The notes below the pieces were generated by a model. That model had not been told where the DNA came from, searched no databases, and saw only the letters and a program-made list of their open reading frames with translations. DNA of 64,000 nucleotides from Mycobacterium lentiflavum (lineage in GTDB: Bacteria; Actinomycetota; Actinomycetes; Mycobacteriales; Mycobacteriaceae), in the NCBI RefSeq assembly GCF_022374895.2, contig NZ_CP092423.2, forward strand, positions 1,302,001 through 1,366,000, read 5' to 3'. Positions 12,062 through 20,817 of this stretch are shown here, in pieces (within the stretch, counting starts at the first letter, position 1; the number at the start of each line of letters is the position of its first letter). Made by a program: the position numbers and the translations under genes.

Positions 12062-12946
12062 GTGGAGATACCATTCGTTGATGTGAGCACTTCGAATGAC
12101 GGCGCAACGGCAAAGGCGAAGAAAAAGAAGTCGCCGGCGCGCAACGCTGCCAGGATCTCCGATGCCGTCTATGAAGCCGAATTGTTCAGGCTACAAGCAG
12201 AATTCGTGAAGCTACAGGAGTGGGTACGGCATTCCGGCGCGCGAATCGTGGTGCTCTTTGAGGGCCGCGACGCCGCGGGCAAGGGTGGCGCCATCAAACG
12301 GATCACCGAATACCTCAGTCCCCGTACCGCCAATATCGCCGCCTTGCCGGTGCCGACGGATCGAGAGCGCGGCCAGTGGTACTACCAGCGGTATATCGCG
12401 CATCTGCCGTCGAAGGGCGAAATCGTGCTCTTCGACCGATCGTGGTACAACCGCGCCGGCATTGAGAAAGTGATGGGATTCTGCACGCCGCAAGAACATG
12501 CGCTGTTTTTGCGGCAGACTCCGATTTTCGAGCAGATGCTGATCGACGACGGGATTCTGCTGCGCAAGTACTGGTTTTCGGTTTCCGAGGCCGAACAGTT
12601 GCGCCGTTTCAAGGCACGCCGCAACGATCCCGTCCGGCGCTGGAAACTGTCCACGACGGACTTGGAATCGGTGTACCGCTGGGAGGACTATTCGCGCGCC
12701 AAAGACGAGATGATGGTACACACCGATACGCCGGTAAGTCCTTGGTACGTAGTGGAATCCGATATCAAGAAGCATGCGCGGCTGAACATGATGCACCACC
12801 TGTTGTCCAGCATCGCCTACCACGATGTCGACGTGCCGAAGGTCGATTTGCCCGAACGTCCGGTCGTCAGCGGCAACTACCAGCGTCCGCCGCGCGAGCT
12901 GTCGACGTATGTCGACGACTACGCGTCGACCTTGATCGAGGCCTAG
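12062..12946 (+). CDS. ppk2: polyphosphate kinase 2
   Basis: A protein of about 294 residues (GTG 12062; GTG 12083 is an alternative). It has the PPK2 core: Walker A FEGRDAAGKGGAIKRI at about residues 64-79, the lid helix, and the Walker B-type FDRSWYNRAGIEKVMGF at about 125-140. PPK2 enzymes use polyphosphate to phosphorylate nucleotides, mainly GDP or GMP, and thereby control polyphosphate and GTP pools. The first 35 residues are lysine-rich and probably flexible. The neighbours are the Tgs3-like gene and an Rv3231c-like gene, as in M. tuberculosis (Rv3232c). The single-domain length is normal. Confidence 0.95.
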   Translation: MEIPFVDVSTSNDGATAKAKKKKSPARNAARISDAVYEAELFRLQAEFVKLQEWVRHSGARIVVLFEGRDAAGKGGAIKRITEYLSPRTANIAALPVPTDRERGQWYYQRYIAHLPSKGEIVLFDRSWYNRAGIEKVMGFCTPQEHALFLRQTPIFEQMLIDDGILLRKYWFSVSEAEQLRRFKARRNDPVRRWKLSTTDLESVYRWEDYSRAKDEMMVHTDTPVSPWYVVESDIKKHARLNMMHHLLSSIAYHDVDVPKVDLPERPVVSGNYQRPPRELSTYVDDYASTLIEA

Positions 12947-12948
12947 GG

Positions 12949-13467
12949 ATGGGTGCGATCCAGGTCTACGTTCCGGCCACCCTGGCGATGCTGCAACAGC
13001 TCGTCGCCGAGGACTCGCTGCGGCCGGTCAACGGCACCGCTTTCGCGGTGACGCCGACACTGCGCGAGGCCTATGCGGAAGGCGACGAGGACGAGCTCGC
13101 CGACGTGGCGTTGCGTGAGGCGGCGCTGGCTTCGCTGCGCCTGCTGGCGGCCCAGGAGGCCGGGCAACCGGATCAGGCGGCGCGGCCACGGCGCGCGGTG
13201 CTGGCGGCCGAGGTCGATGACCTCACCTTCCGTCCCGATCTCGACGACGCCGTGGTCAGAATCGCCGGGCCGGTCTCGATGGCCCAGGTGGTCGCGGCCT
13301 ACGTCGACAACGCCGGCGCCGAAGCGGCGGTCGCGAAGGCGATTGAGGCCATCGATGCCGCTGACCTGGGGGATGAGGACGCCGACCTGATCGTCGGCGA
13401 CGCCCAGGACCACGATTTGGCCTGGTATGCCGCCCAGGAATTGCCGTTCCTGCTCGACCTGTTGTGA
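12949..13467 (+). CDS. Rv3231c-like protein of unknown function
   Basis: A 172-residue acidic protein starting at ATG 12949, two bases after the ppk2 stop, so probably cotranslated with ppk2. It begins [19 protein letters not shown] and is dominated by alanine-rich helices with many aspartates and glutamates. It ends in [17 protein letters not shown]. It matches the conserved mycobacterial family of Rv3231c (DUF6912-type), whose function is unknown. No catalytic motif or membrane segment is visible. Confidence 0.82.
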   Translation: MGAIQVYVPATLAMLQQLVAEDSLRPVNGTAFAVTPTLREAYAEGDEDELADVALREAALASLRLLAAQEAGQPDQAARPRRAVLAAEVDDLTFRPDLDDAVVRIAGPVSMAQVVAAYVDNAGAEAAVAKAIEAIDAADLGDEDADLIVGDAQDHDLAWYAAQELPFLLDLL

Positions 13468-13532
13468 CGGCCACGACACGTCGGCACTGTGACGCAATCC
13501 GGGACCGTGGACCTGGAAAAGATAACGTAACT

Positions 13533-13544
13533 TACGGTACCGTA
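13533..13544. promoter_or_regulatory. TACG-N4-CGTA palindrome before the desaturase reductase gene
   Basis: TACGGTACCGTA is a perfect 12-bp palindrome ending 9 bases before ATG 13554, inside the presumed promoter or leader. The same TACG-N4-CGTA architecture occurs twice before desA3 (14725-14736 and 14740-14751). A shared dimeric repressor, probably of the TetR class, is the simplest reading. Which regulator binds is unknown. Confidence 0.65.
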
Positions 13545-13553
13545 GCTTTCATT

Positions 13554-14705
13554 ATGGGTAGGAAATTTCAATCGGTCACCGCGAATGTGGTCGACACCAA
13601 GCGCCCCACGGTGGCGGGGGCGGAGCGGCATCCCGGCTGGCATGCGCTGCGCCAGCTCGCTGCGCGCATCACAACCCCGCTGTTGCCCGACGACTATCTG
13701 CATCTGGCCAACCCGCTGTGGTCGGCGCGGGAATTGCGGGGCCGCATCGTGCAGGTTCGCCGCGAGACCGAGGATTCCGCGACCCTGGTCATCAAGCCGG
13801 GCTGGGGTTTCAGCTTCGACTTCGAGCCCGGCCAGTACATCGGGATCGGACTGCGGATGGACGGCCGCTGGCGCTGGCGGTCGTATTCGCTGACGTCGAG
13901 CCCGGTGGCGCGGTCGGGGTCCGGCCCCGAGCGCACCGTGACGATCAGCGTCAAGGCGATGCCGGAAGGCTTCCTGTCCAGCCACCTGGTGGCCGGCGTC
14001 GAGCCGGGAACCATCGTGCGGCTGGCCGCTCCCCAGGGCAACTTCGTCCTTCCCGACCCGGCTCCGCCGTCGATTCTGTTCCTCACTGCGGGATCGGGGA
14101 TCACGCCGGTGATGTCCATGTTGCGAACGCTGGTGCGCCGCAAGCAAATCGGTGATATTCAGCACGTCCATTCGGCGCCGACCGAATCGGACGTGATGTT
14201 CGGCAGCGAGTTGACCGCGCTCGCGTCGGTGCACCCCGGGTACCGGTTGCAGGTACGCGAGACCCGGGCGCAGGGGCGGCTCGACCTCGCCCGGCTCGAC
14301 GACCAGGTGCCGGATTGGCGCGAACGTCAAACCTGGGCCTGCGGACCAGAGGGCATGCTGACCCAGGCCGAGAAGATCTGGGCGGCCGCGGGCATCAGCG
14401 ACCGGTTGCACCTGGAGCGGTTCGCGGTGGCCAAGGCGGCACCGGCCGGGGAGGGCGGAACGGTGACCTTCGGCCGAACCGGTCGCACGGTGGCCGCCGA
14501 CGCCGCGACCTCGCTGATGGATGCGGGGGAGGGCGCCGGAATCCAGATGCCGTTCGGGTGCCGGATGGGTATCTGCCAGTCCTGCGTGGTACCCCTGCTG
14601 GAAGGTCACGTCCGTGACCTGCGGACCGGGCAAGAACACGAGCCCGGGAGCCGGGTGCAGACCTGCGTGTCGGCCGCGTCCGGCGATTGTGTGCTCGACA
14701 TTTAA
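13554..14705 (+). CDS. ferredoxin/flavin oxidoreductase serving the DesA3 desaturase (Rv3230c-like)
   Basis: A 383-residue reductase starting at ATG 13554. An N-terminal FAD-binding barrel ([25 protein letters not shown] at about residues 93-117) is followed by a Rossmann NAD(P) domain ([16 protein letters not shown]) and a C-terminal plant-type [2Fe-2S] domain with CRMGICQSC and a last cysteine in QTCVSA. In M. tuberculosis the homologue Rv3230c passes electrons from NADPH to the membrane desaturase DesA3, giving stearoyl-CoA delta-9 desaturation. The desA3 homologue follows in the same direction. Each gene has its own TACG-N4-CGTA operator-like sequence, suggesting co-regulation from two promoters. 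Confidence 0.93.
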   Translation: MGRKFQSVTANVVDTKRPTVAGAERHPGWHALRQLAARITTPLLPDDYLHLANPLWSARELRGRIVQVRRETEDSATLVIKPGWGFSFDFEPGQYIGIGLRMDGRWRWRSYSLTSSPVARSGSGPERTVTISVKAMPEGFLSSHLVAGVEPGTIVRLAAPQGNFVLPDPAPPSILFLTAGSGITPVMSMLRTLVRRKQIGDIQHVHSAPTESDVMFGSELTALASVHPGYRLQVRETRAQGRLDLARLDDQVPDWRERQTWACGPEGMLTQAEKIWAAAGISDRLHLERFAVAKAAPAGEGGTVTFGRTGRTVAADAATSLMDAGEGAGIQMPFGCRMGICQSCVVPLLEGHVRDLRTGQEHEPGSRVQTCVSAASGDCVLDI

Positions 14706-14722
14706 GTATTACTCATAGGTAA

Positions 14723-14753
14723 CCTACGGAGTCGTAGCTTACGATAGCGTAGG
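14723..14753. promoter_or_regulatory. tandem palindromic operator upstream of desA3
   Basis: Two TACG-N4-CGTA palindromes, 14725-14736 and 14740-14751, are separated by three bases and are together framed by CCTACG and CGTAGG, so the whole 31-bp block is itself nearly palindromic. It ends 37 bases before ATG 14791, a fitting place for repressor binding at the desA3 promoter. It repeats the motif found before the reductase gene. Confidence 0.72.
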
Positions 14754-14790
14754 TACTAACCACAGAATCGAACGCCGGGAGGTGAGAACG

Positions 14791-16086
14791 ATGGCGATCA
14801 CAGACGTCGAAGTATTCGCGCATCTGTCGGACGCTGATATCGAGGCCCTGGCCGTTGAGCTGGATGCTATCCGCCGGGACGTAGAGGACTCACGCGGCGA
14901 GCGGGATGCCCGCTACATTCGTCGCACCATCGCAGCGCAGCGTGCGCTGGAAGTGTCCGCCCGACTGATGCTGGCCGCGAGCTCGCGGCGCTCGGCATGG
15001 TGGGCCGGCACTGTGACCCTGGGCGTGGCCAAGATCATCGAGAACATGGAGATCGGCCACAACGTCATGCACGGCCAGTGGGACTGGATGAACGACCCGG
15101 AGATCCACTCGTCCTCGTGGGAGTGGGACATGAGCGGGTCGTCCAAGCACTGGCGTTACACCCACAACTTCGTGCACCACAAGTACACGAACATTCTCGG
15201 GATGGACGACGATGTCGGCTACGGCATGCTGCGCGTCACCCGCGACCAGCGCTGGAAGAAGTTCAATCTGTTCAACCTGGTGTGGAACACGTTGCTGGCA
15301 CTCGGTTTTGAGTGGGGCGTCGGCCTGCAGCACGTCGAGATCGGCAAGATCGTCAAGAAGCGGATGGATCAGGACGACGCGCGGGAGCGCACGGAAGAGT
15401 TCTTCGCCAAGGCCGGCCGTCAGCTGCTCAAGGACTACGTCGCGTTCCCGGCGCTGACCTCGCTGTCACCCGGCGCGACGTACACGTCCACGTTGAAGGC
15501 CAATGCCGTCGCCAACGTGATCCGCAACGTGTGGGCCAACGCGGTGATCTTCTGTGGCCACTTCCCTGATGGCGCAGAGAAATTCACCAAGACCGACATG
15601 ATCGGCGAAACGAAGGGCCAGTGGTACTTGCGCCAGATGCTGGGAAGTGCCAACTTCGATGCCGGGCCGACACTGCGGTTCATGAGCGGCAACCTGTGCC
15701 ACCAGATCGAACACCACCTGTACCCCGACCTGCCGAGCAACCGGCTGCACGAGATCTCGGTGCGAGTGCGCGCATTGTGCGACAAGTACGACTTGCCTTA
15801 CACCACAGGCTCATTCCTGGTGCAATACGGCAAGACGTGGCGCACGTTGGCCAAGCTGTCCTTGCCTAACAAGTACTTGCTGGACAACGCCGACGACGCG
15901 CCGGAAACTCGCAGCGAGCGGATGTTCGCCGAACTGGGTGCCGACTTCGCCGGTACCGATCCGGAGACCGGCCGGCGGCGCGGCCTCAGGACCGCCATCG
16001 CCACCGTTCGGGGTTGGCGCCGCAACAAGCGCGCCATGAAGAAAATGGAGCAGATGCTCAAGGACGCCGACGATCTGGCGGCTTAG
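14791..16086 (+). CDS. desA3: membrane acyl-CoA delta-9 fatty acid desaturase DesA3
   Basis: A 431-residue desaturase. The three histidine boxes of membrane di-iron desaturases are present: HNVMH (about residue 90), HNFVHH (about 125) and HQIEHH (about 304), with hydrophobic segments between them. DesA3 converts stearoyl-CoA to oleoyl-CoA for membrane lipids and triacylglycerol. The start at ATG 14791 is supported by GGGAGGTGAG at 14777-14786; GTG 14782 is in frame but lies within the ribosome binding site. The electron-donating reductase is the gene before it. Downstream the conserved order stops and an accessory region begins. Confidence 0.96.
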   Translation: MAITDVEVFAHLSDADIEALAVELDAIRRDVEDSRGERDARYIRRTIAAQRALEVSARLMLAASSRRSAWWAGTVTLGVAKIIENMEIGHNVMHGQWDWMNDPEIHSSSWEWDMSGSSKHWRYTHNFVHHKYTNILGMDDDVGYGMLRVTRDQRWKKFNLFNLVWNTLLALGFEWGVGLQHVEIGKIVKKRMDQDDARERTEEFFAKAGRQLLKDYVAFPALTSLSPGATYTSTLKANAVANVIRNVWANAVIFCGHFPDGAEKFTKTDMIGETKGQWYLRQMLGSANFDAGPTLRFMSGNLCHQIEHHLYPDLPSNRLHEISVRVRALCDKYDLPYTTGSFLVQYGKTWRTLAKLSLPNKYLLDNADDAPETRSERMFAELGADFAGTDPETGRRRGLRTAIATVRGWRRNKRAMKKMEQMLKDADDLAA

Positions 16087-16295
16087 GCGCTGCACCTGAG
16101 TTGGGTGAAGAACATCGCCGCGGTGCCGGCGGCAGCGCACGCTTGATAGAGCGGTTCCAAGCGCGCGGACTGCCGCCGGGCGGCGCAACGGCTTGACCAA
16201 TACAGCGCCGCAACCGCGAACCCGAGAGCCACGATCCAGTTCACCGCGGTGATCCACCCGAACCCGGCTGGCGCCCTGGACATCTCATGATCCAC
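16083..16295 (-). pseudogene. possible remnant of a small membrane protein gene
   Basis: A 70-residue frame with one hydrophobic helix (WITAVNWIVALGFAVAALYW) and then SARLEPLYQACAAAGTAAMFF, a pattern reminiscent of the N-terminal part of DUF5134-type membrane proteins, although no continuation is visible. Its last four bases overlap the end of desA3. It could be a decayed gene left at the edge of the accessory insertion, or chance. The call is weak. Confidence 0.25.
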
Positions 16296-16357
16296 CGCAG
16301 CGCGAAGTCGCCGATCAACTGGCGGCCGCGCCTTCTGACCTGCGCCGAACGGTACCC

Positions 16358-16373
16358 CCGTAGGGTACTACGG
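16358..16373. promoter_or_regulatory. CCGTA-N6-TACGG inverted repeat
   Basis: A perfect 5+6+5 inverted repeat in the gap between desA3 and the espB-like gene. The half-site TACG is the same as in the desaturase operators but in the opposite relative orientation. It may be a related site or coincidence. Confidence 0.35.
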
Positions 16374-16449
16374 TTAAGCAAGGTGGCCGCCGGCGGTGGG
16401 GGCGCCGCGCACATCGACTCGAATATTGGTGCGGGTAGGTGCCCCAAGC

Positions 16450-16468
16450 TCAGGTTAGGCTAACTGCG
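16450..16468. promoter_or_regulatory. IdeR-like iron box
   Basis: The 19 bases match 14 of 19 positions of the mycobacterial IdeR consensus TTAGGTTAGGCTAACCTAA, including the perfect 11-bp palindromic core GTTAGGCTAAC (16454-16464). It lies about 150 bases before the espB-like start. In known genes IdeR with iron represses from such boxes, so the espB-espK pair could be induced by iron starvation. No experimental support is available here. Confidence 0.6.
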
Positions 16469-16619
16469 GGTGACGCGGAGGTGTCGTCGAAGGGGTGCTG
16501 AGATGTCCCCGAACCCACGTTGCCGGTTCGCCAGTTGCCGGTGGCGATCTGTGATGAAATCTCAGCGACGTTGGTCGTCCGCTTTGCCATGCCCTGTGGC
16601 CGCTAGGAGATGATTCACC

Positions 16620-18170
16620 ATGACGCTGACGGTGATCCCCGACAAACTAAAGCAGCGAGCCGACGTGCTGGAGGTCCCGCTCCGACGCCCGCCCGCCGAC
16701 AACCCCCAACCGGCCTGCACCCTCGACTTCGTCAGAAATGCGGTCGCCGATCTTGCGTACGGCGCTGACCAAATGCGAGACAAGATTTCGCGTGCAGAAA
16801 CGGAGTGGAAAAGTCTGGCCGAGTCGCTGCGCAACGCGGCCTTCGCCTACGAAGTGATCGACGAGGGGAGCGCGGCGGCCCTCGGGAATGAAACGTCCGC
16901 GCCGCAGGCGGTCATGGTTGGGGCCGCAAATGAGGATTTCGGCCCGGCGACGCTTGGCGCAGGATCGGTTCTCGCCGCCCCTGTCCCGATCCCAACCGAG
17001 TTCCGAGAGGTAGAAGTTACGGCGCGGCAACTCGAGGAAAGCGATCAGGGCGCATCGCTGGCTCGCTTCGCGGATGCGTGGGAGCAGTACAAGTCGGTGT
17101 TACGCGATGCCACAAAGCGATTCGTACCGATCGAGGGATGGAGCAGCGACGACATCACCGGCGCGTGTCAGAAGGTCCAGGCCAATTTCAACGCGTACGC
17201 AACGTGGTTGAACGCGATGGCGACACTGTGCCAGCAGCTGGCTGACCAGGCGCGAGCAGTTGTGGATGCGCACAAAAAGGCTCGCCAGGACCATGTCTAC
17301 GCGGGCAATTGGCGGGCTGACGGGCGCATCAAATATGACCACCAGACATTCGTGGACCTGGAGAAATTCATCTTGTCACCCGCGGGCGAGAACTTCACCA
17401 GAAAATATCCGAATTGGTGGCCTACGTTTTACACGGGGGTGTCGAAGGAATCGTTGGAGGCAATTGCCCCGTACCGAGCAAGTCTGAAGAGCGTGGCACC
17501 GGTCAACCCGGATGCGCCGCCCCCGGCCCAAAACGTCGACAAGCCGAAACCCCCGAAACCATTCGTGCCCACCCCCGACCAATACTGGGAGTGGGAATGG
17601 GCCGCGGAATTGGAGGAGAGAAAAAAGCATAATTTGAAACCCGCGACGAAGCCGAAGGACGTTTTAAGGCCACCGCCGAAACCGGATCCGGCGAATGACC
17701 CCAACATCACGCCCGGGGGTGGGGGCAGCGGCGGACTTTCGGGTCTGCCCTCGATGCCGATGATGCCGATGATGCCTTCGGCACCCCAGCCCGACCCGGC
17801 GATCGCTGACGCCTTGAAAGACCTGAAAGGCCAAGGGGGGCCCAAGCTTCCGCACGGTGGTGGGGTCAAACCGGCATCGTTCGGCGGGGCCGGTGGGCCA
17901 GGGACGCCATTGCAGTCCTGGGGAGAGGACAGTGCGACGCCCAAGGCCGGCGCCGCGGGGCCCGCGGGCCCGGGTCGCGGAGTCCCAGGAGTCGGCGGGA
18001 CGCCCGGCGCCATGGGCGGTGGCATGGGAGGCGCTCCCGCCGCCGGCGGGGACAAGGGCGGTAAAGGCAAGCGGGTGGAAGGCGATGAGGAAGCGCTGTA
18101 TACCGAGGAACGGTCGTGGACTGAGGGTGTCATCGGTTTGCGCGCTGCCAACGATGTGCCCAAGCAGTAG
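16620..18170 (+). CDS. EspB-like secreted protein of the ESX type
   Basis: A 516-residue protein resembling ESX-1 substrate EspB from end to end. The N-terminal 290 residues form the helical PE/PPE-like bundle. LRNAAFAYEVIDEGS carries the YxxxD secretion motif (about residues 79-83), and DQGASLARFADAWEQYK is near-identical to EspB. The partner WxG motif reads WSS, so the glycine is missing. The middle is proline-rich, with a PMMPMMP run, and the next 100 residues are glycine-rich, as in EspB. The last segment, ALYTEERSWTEGVIG, matches the EspB end closely. EspB oligomerises outside the cell and aids ESX-1 function. No ESX core genes are nearby. EspK follows 39 bases later. Confidence 0.88.
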   Translation: MTLTVIPDKLKQRADVLEVPLRRPPADNPQPACTLDFVRNAVADLAYGADQMRDKISRAETEWKSLAESLRNAAFAYEVIDEGSAAALGNETSAPQAVMVGAANEDFGPATLGAGSVLAAPVPIPTEFREVEVTARQLEESDQGASLARFADAWEQYKSVLRDATKRFVPIEGWSSDDITGACQKVQANFNAYATWLNAMATLCQQLADQARAVVDAHKKARQDHVYAGNWRADGRIKYDHQTFVDLEKFILSPAGENFTRKYPNWWPTFYTGVSKESLEAIAPYRASLKSVAPVNPDAPPPAQNVDKPKPPKPFVPTPDQYWEWEWAAELEERKKHNLKPATKPKDVLRPPPKPDPANDPNITPGGGGSGGLSGLPSMPMMPMMPSAPQPDPAIADALKDLKGQGGPKLPHGGGVKPASFGGAGGPGTPLQSWGEDSATPKAGAAGPAGPGRGVPGVGGTPGAMGGGMGGAPAAGGDKGGKGKRVEGDEEALYTEERSWTEGVIGLRAANDVPKQ

Positions 18171-18209
18171 GCGGCAGTCTTGGAACGAGGAGTAAACGAG
18201 GAGTGATCG

Positions 18210-20192
18210 ATGGGCTTGGCGCCGCCGACGGGTGAGTATGCCGCGGAGATGCTTGCCCCGAACGCGTGGCCGGAGTCCGACGAGGACATCAACTTTGACC
18301 GCGCCGAGCAATACATGCGGGTGTTGCGGCAGGTCAGCGATGTAGCGGATAACTGCCGGCATCAGCAGCTCGAGATCTTCGACAGCGATGTCTGGTCGGG
18401 AAGTGCCTCCGGGGCAGCCGATCGCGAAGTAGGAACACTCGTTGAAGCGTTGACGACGCTGCAGAACGGCCTTGCCACCGTGATCACCTGGCACAGGAAT
18501 ATCGCCAGATCGATCATTCAAGCAAAGTCAGACATCTACGACAACGTGGACGTCGCCGAGCGCAAGATCGACGCTCTGGCAAACGAATTCAGGCTGACCG
18601 ACACCGAGCGGACCGAAGCGATCCGTGCGGTGGTCACCAACACGCACGAGGCAAACGCTGCCGTGGTGACCGCGACTGCCGAGCAGATCCTGGCAAGTAA
18701 GGCCTGGACGCCGCCCGACACCGCACTTCAGGACTTGTTGGACCAGAAGGCGCCGCCCGTGCGGCCCGGCGACGGCGAGCCGTCAAATACCGATCCAACG
18801 CTGCCGGGACCGGTCGCCCCGCTGCCGCGAGGACCGGCAATTCCGCAGCCGCCAGGACCGGCAATTTCGCAGCCGTCGCGGCCCGGTCTTGGCGTGCCGA
18901 CGATTCCGGGCTCGTCGCCGGCCTCGCCCGCGACACCCGCTGCCGCAACGCCCGGTCACGCGACCCCGGACAGCGGACGGTCACCGACTCCGCCGCCCGT
19001 CCGTAGCCCGGCGGCATCGGAGCGCGATGGCAGTGACGACGGTCCGGGGCTCCCGGACGCTGCGCCGTATGGAGTTGGGCCGCAAGATGATTCGCCGCGG
19101 GTAGCACCCGCCAGTGCGAGTGTAATGCCGGCGATGCCGATGGCCCCGGGTGCGGCGGGCGGCGGTGCTGCCAGCGGGTCCGCTTCGGGCGCCGGGCCGG
19201 GTGGTGGGGTGCCGGGATTGGGCGGTCCGGCCGGTCGAATGCCTGCAGGCCAGTCCGCCGGGGTCCGACCGGCCGCTGCGACCCATCGTCCGGCGCCGCG
19301 CGCCGATAGCGTTGCGCACCGTGAGTCGATCGATGCGAGTCAGGTGGCGGAAGTCAATGTGATTGCGGCGATTCCGGTTTCACCGGCTCGGCTTGAACGC
19401 GACGCGATCGCCGAGGCCGCAACCGCCGATGCCGCGCGCCGACGGGGGGCCGATCCGCTGCAGTTGGCGCGGCGCATCGCGGCGGCGTTGAACGCCCCCG
19501 TCGGCGACAAAGTGCCGGACCTCGGGTTCTTCTGGGTAACCGGCGTGACCACCGACGGCGCAATCGTGGTGGCCAACAGCTACGGGCTGGCCTATATCCC
19601 GGACGGCGTGCAACTGCCTGAGCCGGTATTCATGGCCACAGCCGAGGACACGATTCCGGCCGCCGAGCGGGCAACCTGGGCCACTTACCCGGTGGTGGCC
19701 GTGCAAGGCTGGGTGGCTCATCGCCATGCGGAGTTGCGCGCGGTAATCGGCACTGCGGAACAGTTCGCCGGTTCCGACCCGGGGGTGGCCCAGCTGGTGC
19801 TCGACCCCGATGACATCCCCGACAGCGGGGAAATGATTGGCCGCTCCCGGTTAGAGGTGGTGAATCCCGAAGCGGCCGAGCGGTTGGCGCAGACGCCTGA
19901 CGGGCAGTTGCTCGCATTGCTGCCGCCGGCGCCGGTGGAGGCCAACCTGCCCGCAAATGAGCGCATCAGACTGTGGCTGCAAGTGATGAAACCCATGGCT
20001 ACCGGCGACCCCCTTCGTCAGACGCCACACCTGCAGGCCTTCCACACCTACGTCAGTCATGCCCAGTGCGCCGTCGTCAACGATGCTTACGCCGCCGCCG
20101 ACCCGGTAGCGCAGCGCTGCGCCGTCGCCGACTGGTTCTACTGGAAACACCTCGCCGAACTACTCGACGCTGCGTTGTCCATCAGTTCTTAG
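18210..20192 (+). CDS. EspK-like protein, probable partner or chaperone of the EspB-like protein
   Basis: A 660-residue protein with the three-part layout of EspK. A helical N-terminal domain (about residues 1-180) contains a WSG motif and VITWHRNIARSIIQAKSDIYDNV. A proline/alanine/glycine-rich linker (about 185-390) follows, then a conserved C-terminal domain (LARRIAAALNAP, FFWVTGVTTDGAIVVANSYGLAYIPDGVQLPEP). In ESX-1, EspK binds EspB and the EccC ATPase and guides EspB export. The start ATG 18210 follows two GAGGAG-like sites. In M. tuberculosis espB and espK flank espL; here espL is absent. The region upstream of the pair carries the iron box. Confidence 0.88.
   Translation: MGLAPPTGEYAAEMLAPNAWPESDEDINFDRAEQYMRVLRQVSDVADNCRHQQLEIFDSDVWSGSASGAADREVGTLVEALTTLQNGLATVITWHRNIARSIIQAKSDIYDNVDVAERKIDALANEFRLTDTERTEAIRAVVTNTHEANAAVVTATAEQILASKAWTPPDTALQDLLDQKAPPVRPGDGEPSNTDPTLPGPVAPLPRGPAIPQPPGPAISQPSRPGLGVPTIPGSSPASPATPAAATPGHATPDSGRSPTPPPVRSPAASERDGSDDGPGLPDAAPYGVGPQDDSPRVAPASASVMPAMPMAPGAAGGGAASGSASGAGPGGGVPGLGGPAGRMPAGQSAGVRPAAATHRPAPRADSVAHRESIDASQVAEVNVIAAIPVSPARLERDAIAEAATADAARRRGADPLQLARRIAAALNAPVGDKVPDLGFFWVTGVTTDGAIVVANSYGLAYIPDGVQLPEPVFMATAEDTIPAAERATWATYPVVAVQGWVAHRHAELRAVIGTAEQFAGSDPGVAQLVLDPDDIPDSGEMIGRSRLEVVNPEAAERLAQTPDGQLLALLPPAPVEANLPANERIRLWLQVMKPMATGDPLRQTPHLQAFHTYVSHAQCAVVNDAYAAADPVAQRCAVADWFYWKHLAELLDAALSISS
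18807..18878 (+). repeat. 24-base tandem repeat in the espK-like linker
   Basis: Two close 24-base units (from 18831 and 18855), both starting GGACCGGCAATT, follow a more diverged unit from 18807. They encode the eight-residue units GPVAPLPR, GPAIPQPP and GPAISQPS. The array lies in the low-complexity linker and is probably variable in length between strains. Confidence 0.7.
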
Positions 20193-20230
20193 TGCCGGCT
20201 CGGTGGCCGCCTGGGTCTACTCTCGGAAAT

Positions 20231-20767
20231 ATGCTTGCAGCGTTTGGATTCGAGACCCTGGGCGTAGTCGTCGGAGATATGTTCTTCGTCGACCCGACCC
20301 CGAACGAAGGTCAGGAAACCCCGGAACGGGGAGTCAGATTGGAACTGCGTGTCGTCGATCGGGCCGAGCCGCAGGGATCGATATACGCGGGCATCCCGAT
20401 CGCCTTCAACCGTCCGGTCTGGCGGGTCGATCTGTTCGGGTCCACCGAGAGCCCGCCGGGGACGTTGGACCGGGCCCATCACCATCCCAAGTTCAAGGGC
20501 TGGGAACCCGGGCGCCGGCACTTCGTCCCGGAGCTGTCAGCCGACCCGGTGTCGTGGTTGGCCGAGCAGCTGGCCGATCCGGCCGCCGTGCTGGCGCGGG
20601 CGGGCGTCGAACCCGACGAGGTCCCCGAGGCCGATAAGGCCGGACTTGCCGCGGCCGCGCCGGAGATTGTCGCGGCGGTGAAGCGGATGCTGGACGGCGT
20701 GCGAGACGGGGAATTGGCCCCCGCGCCCGCCGAGCCGGTTGCCGCCGCACGCACCGGCTGGCTCTGA
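20231..20767 (+). CDS. conserved hypothetical protein
   Basis: A 178-residue protein starting at ATG 20231 (MLAAFGFETLGVVVGDMFFVDP), 38 bases after the espK-like gene. The first 115 residues look like a compact beta-rich domain with RVDLFGSTESPPGTLDRAHHHPKFKGWEPGRR as separate strands and loops, including a histidine triplet. The C-terminal 60 residues are acidic and helical. I do not recognise a characterised family. There is no signal peptide, so a cytosolic location is likely. The ribosome binding site is weak, and the gene may or may not belong with the esp pair. Confidence 0.72.
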   Translation: MLAAFGFETLGVVVGDMFFVDPTPNEGQETPERGVRLELRVVDRAEPQGSIYAGIPIAFNRPVWRVDLFGSTESPPGTLDRAHHHPKFKGWEPGRRHFVPELSADPVSWLAEQLADPAAVLARAGVEPDEVPEADKAGLAAAAPEIVAAVKRMLDGVRDGELAPAPAEPVAAARTGWL

Positions 20768-20817
20768 TTTCGCCCGGCGGGGGCTTGTGCCAAAGAGGTT
20801 GCCGGGCAACGGCATTG

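Larger units (their letters stand above)
16296..16619. other. gene-free upstream region of the espB-like gene
   Basis: About 320 bases without a convincing gene. It contains an inverted repeat at 16358-16373 and an IdeR-like box at 16450-16468, listed separately. The ribosome binding site TAGGAGAT for the espB-like gene lies at 16604-16611. Confidence 0.6.

Noticed and set aside
17750..17785. Repeated ATGCCGATG text in the espB-like gene
   Set aside because: It encodes a Pro-Met low-complexity run in the linker, expected in EspB-like proteins; not a mobile or CRISPR repeat.
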